Assembly: GCA_946803715.1 (NCBI GenBank)
Contig: CAMPET010000047.1
Location: 103,040-167,039 of the forward strand
Direction: 5' to 3'
Length of the DNA stretch: 64,000 nt
Source of the DNA: Beroe ovata
Lineage: Eukaryota; Ctenophora; Nuda; Beroida; Beroidae
The translations under genes and the position numbers were made by a program. Under the pieces are notes generated by a model that was given only the letters and a program-made list of their open reading frames with translations, was not told the DNA's origin and ran no database searches. Positions 60,501-64,000 of the stretch are shown here, in pieces (position 1 is the stretch's first letter; each line of letters begins with the position of its first letter).

Positions 60501-63500
60501 TAGATTGGTTCCATGAGTGGCCTGAGGAGGCTTTGGTTTCTGTCAGTTCCACTTTCTTGGAAGAGGTTGATCTACTTTCTAATGAGATCAAGCCATCGGT
60601 TGCAGAGTTCATGGCCCATGTTCAGATATCGTGTAATGAGAAGTCCCAGCAGTATTTGGTCAATGATAGGAGATATAACTACACCACTCCTAAGAGTTTC
60701 TTGGAACAGATTGAATTGTACAAGAAACTCCTTGGTATGAAACATCAAGAACTACAATCTAAGATGGACCGTCTGCTGAATGGATTGCTCAAACTGCAGA
60801 GCACCTCATCACAAGTAGATGACTTGAAGGCCAAGTTGGCATCACAGGAAATTGAGTTGAACCAGAAGAATGAGGATGCTGATAAACTGATTCAGAAAGT
60901 CGGAGTTGAAACTGAGAAGGTGAGTAAAGAGAAGGTTATTGCCGACGCTGAGGAAGTGAAGGTCGATGCCATTAACAAGGAAGTCAGTATCAAGGCATCA
61001 GACTGTGAGAGAGACTTGGCTAAAGCAGAGCCTGCTCTGTTGGCTGCCCAGGAGGCTTTGAACACTCTGAACAAGACCAACTTGACTGAGTTGAAATCAT
61101 TCGGTCAGCCACCCCCAGCTGTAATCAACGTTGTGGCTGGTGTGTTGGTGCTCCTGAGTCCAAGCAATAAGATCCCAAAAGATAGGAGCTGGAAGGCTGG
61201 AAAACTCCTGATGAACAAAGTTGACGCCTTCTTAGAGAGTTTGCTGAATTATGATAAGGAGAACATCCACGAAAACAACCTGAAAGCTATTGAATCTTAT
61301 TTGAACAACCCAGAATTTGATCCTGATTTCATTAGATCTAAATCACTAGCTGCTGCCGGTCTCTGTGCTTGGGTTATCAATATCGTCACATTCTACAGGG
61401 TTTTCTGCGATGTTGAGCCTAAGAGAATGGCTTTAGCTCAAGCTAACTCTGATCTTGCTGCAGCTCAGGAAAAATTGTCTGTTATCAAATCTAAGATTAA
61501 GGAACTTGATGATAACTTGGCAGAATTGACTGCATCGTTTGAAAAAGCAACATCAGACAAGCTTAAGGCTCAACAGGAGGCTGAGACCACAGCCAAGACT
61601 ATTTCCCTGGCTAATCGGCTTGTGGGAGGTCTTGCCTCAGAAAACGTCCGTTGGGCTGAGAGTGTGGAGGAATTCAAAGTCATGGCTTCTAAACTACCTG
61701 GAGATGTGCTGCTCATCACTGCCTTCATTTCTTATCTTGGTTACTTTACCAAGGGCTACAGAGAAGATCTGATGACACATGACTTCATCCCCTTCCTCAA
61801 CAAGCAGAAAGTCAAGATCCCTATCACTGAAGGTGTCGATATCCTCCAGATCCTGATTGACGATGCCGATGTTGCTTCCTGGAACAACGAGGGACTTCCT
61901 TCTGATAGGATGTCGACAGAGAATGCGACAATCCTCACCAACGCCACACGATGGCCCCTCATGGTTGATCCTCAGCTTCAGGGTATCAAGTGGATCAAGA
62001 ACAGAGAGGGTGATGAACTCAAAGTAATCCGTCTCGGACAGAAAGGTTACCTGGACGCTATTGAACGTGCCATCTCCAATGGTGACTGTGTGCTGATTGA
62101 GAACTTGGAAGAGGACATGGACCCTGTGTTGGATCCTGTTATTGGACGAAACACTATCAAGAAGGGCCGTGCTATCAAGATTGGTGACAAGGATGTGGAC
62201 TACAGTCCTCACTTCAGACTTATCCTTCACACCAAATTGGCTAACCCTCATTACAAACCTGAGTTGCAAGCCCAGTGTACTCTGATTAACTTCACCGTTA
62301 CCAGGGATGGTCTTGAGGATCAATTGCTTGCAGAGGTTGTGGCCAAGGAACGTCCAGATCTTGAAGCTACCAAATCTCAATTGACTAAGCAGCAGAACGA
62401 TTTCAAGATCACACTGAAGGGTCTTGAAGATAACTTGCTGTCGAGGTTGTCTGCAGCCGAAGGTAACTTCTTGGGTGATACTGAGCTTGTCGAGAACTTG
62501 GAAAACACCAAGAAGACAGCTAGTGAGATCGAGGTACAGGTCATCCAAGCCAAGGAGACTGAGATTGCTATTAATGAAGCTCGTGAGTTCTATCGTCCAG
62601 CGGCTGCTAGAGGCTCACTTCTTTACTTCATTCTCAATGATCTCAACAAGATCAACCCTCTTTACCAGTTTTCTCTCAAAGCTTTCAATGTCATCTTCCA
62701 CAACTCAATGGATCGTGCTGAGGCTGCTGAGGAACTGAAGATCAGAGTCGATAACCTGATTGACAGTTTGACATACTCCGTTTTTGTGTACACCACAAGA
62801 GGTCTATTTGAGTGTGATAAGATCATCTTCACATCACAGATGGCATTCCAAATCCTGCTCACTAGGAAGGAGATCGATCCTGTCGAGCTGGACTTCCTCC
62901 TACGTTTCCCGAGTGTGCCCAATGTTGTTAGTCCTGTGGACTTCATGACTAATAACAGCTGGGGAGCTGTCAAGTCACTCAGTCAGATGGATGAGTTCAA
63001 GAATCTGGACCGTGACATTGAGGGATCAGCCAAGAGATGGAAGAAGTTTGTGGAGAGTGAGATTCCAGAGAAAGAGAAATTCCCTCAGGAGTGGAAGAAT
63101 AAGTCATCTCTACAGAAGCTGTGTATGATGAGGGCTTTGCGACCTGATAGGATGACCTATGCGGTAGAAATGTTTGTTGAAGAGAAGCTGGGAACAAAGT
63201 ACATTGAGAGCAGATCTGTGCCATTTGCCAAGTCGTTTGAGGAGACTTCCCCCGAGACTCCTGTCTTCTTCATTCTATCGCCTGGTGTTGACCCACTGAA
63301 GGATGTCGAGATTCTGGGAAATAAACTCGGCATCACCATTGCCAATGGAAAGCTGCATAACGTGTCTCTGGGACAAGGTCAGGAGATTGTGGCTGAGAAG
63401 GCTATGGATGTGGCGTGTAAGAACGGAGGATGGGTCATCCTGCAAAACATTCATCTTGTTCAGAAGTGGCTAAGTACTCTGGAGAAGAAGCTAGAGTCCA

Positions 63501-64000
63501 CTGTCATAGACTCTGATCCAATGTACCGAGTGTACATGTCTGCTGAGCCAGCTGCCACTCCAGCTTCTCACATCATCCCACAAGGTATTCTGGAGGCTTC
63601 TATCAAGATCACCAATGAACCTCCCACTGGTATCAAGGCTAATGTACACAAAGCAATGGACCAGTTCTCACAAGATACCCTGGAGATGTGTGCCAGAGAG
63701 AATGAGTTTAAGAGTCTGTGGTTTGCTCTATGCTACTTCCACGCTGTGGTCTGTGAGAGGAGGAAGTTTGGACCGCAGGGCTGGAACAGGACATATCCAT
63801 TCAACATTGGAGATCTCACTATCAGTGTGAATGTGCTGTACAACTACTTGGAGAGCAATCCTAAAGTGCCCTGGACTGATCTGAGGTATCTATTTGGAGA
63901 GATTATGTACGGTGGTCACATCACTGATGATTGGGACAGGAGACTCTGTAAGACTTACCTTGAGGAGTACATGAAACCTGACATGCTTGAGGGAGATCTA
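39706..64000 (+). CDS. Axonemal outer-arm dynein beta heavy chain (DNAH9/11/17 type), 3' end off window
   Basis: ATP-driven, minus-end-directed microtubule motor of motile cilia and flagella, part of the outer dynein arm. Thirty-seven exons can be read with every phase consistent, giving about 4115 residues of an expected roughly 4500. The start [11 protein letters not shown] at 39706 is followed by [11 protein letters not shown] and [20 protein letters not shown], which match the beta-chain N-terminus. P-loops: AAA1 GPAGTGKT (about 1843), AAA2 GTAGTGKT (2124), AAA3 GSAGTGKT (2451), AAA4 GVGGSGKQ (2796); AAA1 Walker B is CFDEFNR. AAA4 has Gln in place of Thr after the Lys. Stalk coiled coils flank the microtubule-binding domain (about 3140-3260). 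Exons 1-36 are 69-596 bases; exon 37 is at least 5256 bases. Beta-chain assignment rests on recalled similarity across tail and AAA1; the exact paralogue is not resolved. Confidence 0.96.
40085..40263 (+). repeat. CT-rich minisatellite before dynein exon 2
   Basis: Repeats of CCCACTCTCTCC / CTCACCACTCTC type end at the acceptor of the exon at 40264. Confidence 0.8.
41365..41443 (+). repeat. CT-rich tract before dynein exon 5
   Basis: Repeats of CCCCTCATTCCTCC type run into the CCCCCAG acceptor before 41444. Confidence 0.75.
46800..47001 (+). repeat. CT-rich tract before dynein exon 16
   Basis: Pyrimidine-rich DNA with CACCTCTTCTCACCTCACCT-type units fills most of the intron up to the acceptor at 47001. 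Confidence 0.65.
47537..47572. repeat. 36-bp perfect palindrome centred on CACGTG
   Basis: Arms of 18 bases meet without a spacer at ACAC/GTGT. It lies in dynein intron 16. Confidence 0.93.
47780..48048 (+). repeat. CT-rich minisatellite before dynein exon 17
   Basis: Two long units (TATCCTTCCCCCATCTCCCC family) and several CACTCCCTCCCATCCT units fill the end of the intron up to the acceptor before 48049. Confidence 0.85.
49075..49176 (+). repeat. 11-bp tandem repeat TTATATTAGGG
   Basis: About nine imperfect copies lie in dynein intron 19. Each contains TTAGGG, but the period is 11, so this is not a telomeric array. Confidence 0.85.
51541..51720. repeat. (AC)n microsatellite with 86-base assembly gap
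   Basis: AC repeats flank N from 51594 to 51679, in the dynein intron between exons 22 and 23. Real length unknown. Confidence 0.9.
53150..53480. repeat. Probable dispersed element in dynein intron
   Basis: Internal near-repeats of GACTTGAAATTTCTTGAG / AACTTGAAATTTTTGTGG and GAGTTATGGGCG / GAGTTATGAATG occur. The stretch ends in TTTGGCACACCCTGTAGT, which looks like an element terminus. No coding region is seen. The class is unknown. Confidence 0.4.
53677..53695. repeat. (TA)n microsatellite
   Basis: About nine TA units lie in the dynein intron between exons 25 and 26. Confidence 0.85.
55930..58636 (+). other. Dynein exons 30-36: AAA1 and AAA2
   Basis: Exons: 55930-56043, 56222-56415, 56572-56797, 56907-57045, 57165-57452, 57770-58365, 58462-58636. 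AAA1, the main ATPase site, has an intact P-loop in exon 31, CFDEFNR Walker B in exon 32 and [10 protein letters not shown] after it. AAA2 has an intact GTAGTGKT in exon 35, with [13 protein letters not shown] and the [10 protein letters not shown] sensor-type motif. Confidence 0.95.
58745..64000 (+). other. Dynein exon 37: single long exon, AAA3 to AAA6
   Basis: The reading frame is unchanged (checked near 59000, 60041, 61982 and 63902) and I read no stop across 1752 codons. It covers AAA3 (GSAGTGKT near 59006), AAA4 (GVGGSGKQ near 60041), stalk coiled coil 1 (about 60730-61080), microtubule-binding domain (61080-61430), coiled coil 2 (61430-61620), AAA5 and part of AAA6. It remains open at the window edge. 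Confidence 0.95.

Noticed and set aside
61694-62548. 284-codon ORF on the minus strand
   Set aside because: It is exactly antisense to well-conserved dynein coding sequence; a codon-structure shadow.

Overview
This is nuclear DNA from a multicellular animal. Most genes are split by GT-AG introns with consistent reading phases. The gene set includes a bHLH-PAS transcription factor, two seven-transmembrane receptors, a mitochondrial acyl-CoA dehydrogenase and an axonemal dynein heavy chain. The dynein means the animal has motile cilia or flagella. Composition, short to medium introns and mixed TTAGGG/TTAGG repeats suggest an invertebrate or early-branching metazoan. I cannot name the species, and nothing prokaryotic or viral is evident.

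Layout: (1) 1-3047 is repeats and intergenic DNA, including a 52-bp perfect palindrome and a degenerate minisatellite. (2) 3048-6011 (+) is a two-exon gene for a disordered protein of about 863 residues that I do not recognise; a tRNA-Ala(UGC) sits in its single intron. (3) 6012-12500 has no convincing gene but holds a series of CCAAT/E-box modules with strikingly regular spacing; a further module lies at 13.5 kb. (4) 12543-19217 (+) is an alpha-class (HIF/SIM/NPAS-like) bHLH-PAS factor on at least 12 exons; its first exon is unresolved. (5) 19.8-21.15 kb is repeat-rich: GC-rich dispersed repeat, interstitial telomere-like repeats and a decayed non-LTR retrotransposon. (6) 21443-28701 (+) is a very-long-chain acyl-CoA dehydrogenase gene on 14 exons. 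Its intron 8 carries an intronless class A GPCR on the opposite strand (23942-24970). (7) 32493-34511 (+) is a six-exon gene for a small, probably secreted protein of unknown family. (8) 36007-38099 (-) is a seven-exon GPCR. (9) 39706-64000 (+) is a DNAH9/11/17-type outer-arm dynein beta heavy chain, about 4115 residues visible and running off the window. It has 36 small exons followed by one uninterrupted exon of at least 5.26 kb.

The genes do not form an obvious pathway. Three features recur across the window: an excess of the E-box palindrome CACGTG, many perfect hairpins, and pyrimidine-rich minisatellites directly upstream of 3' splice sites. Exon models were built by reading splice sites and joining phases by hand; there is no transcript support. 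The two runs of N (34625-34700, 51594-51679) are flanked by GT/AC repeats.
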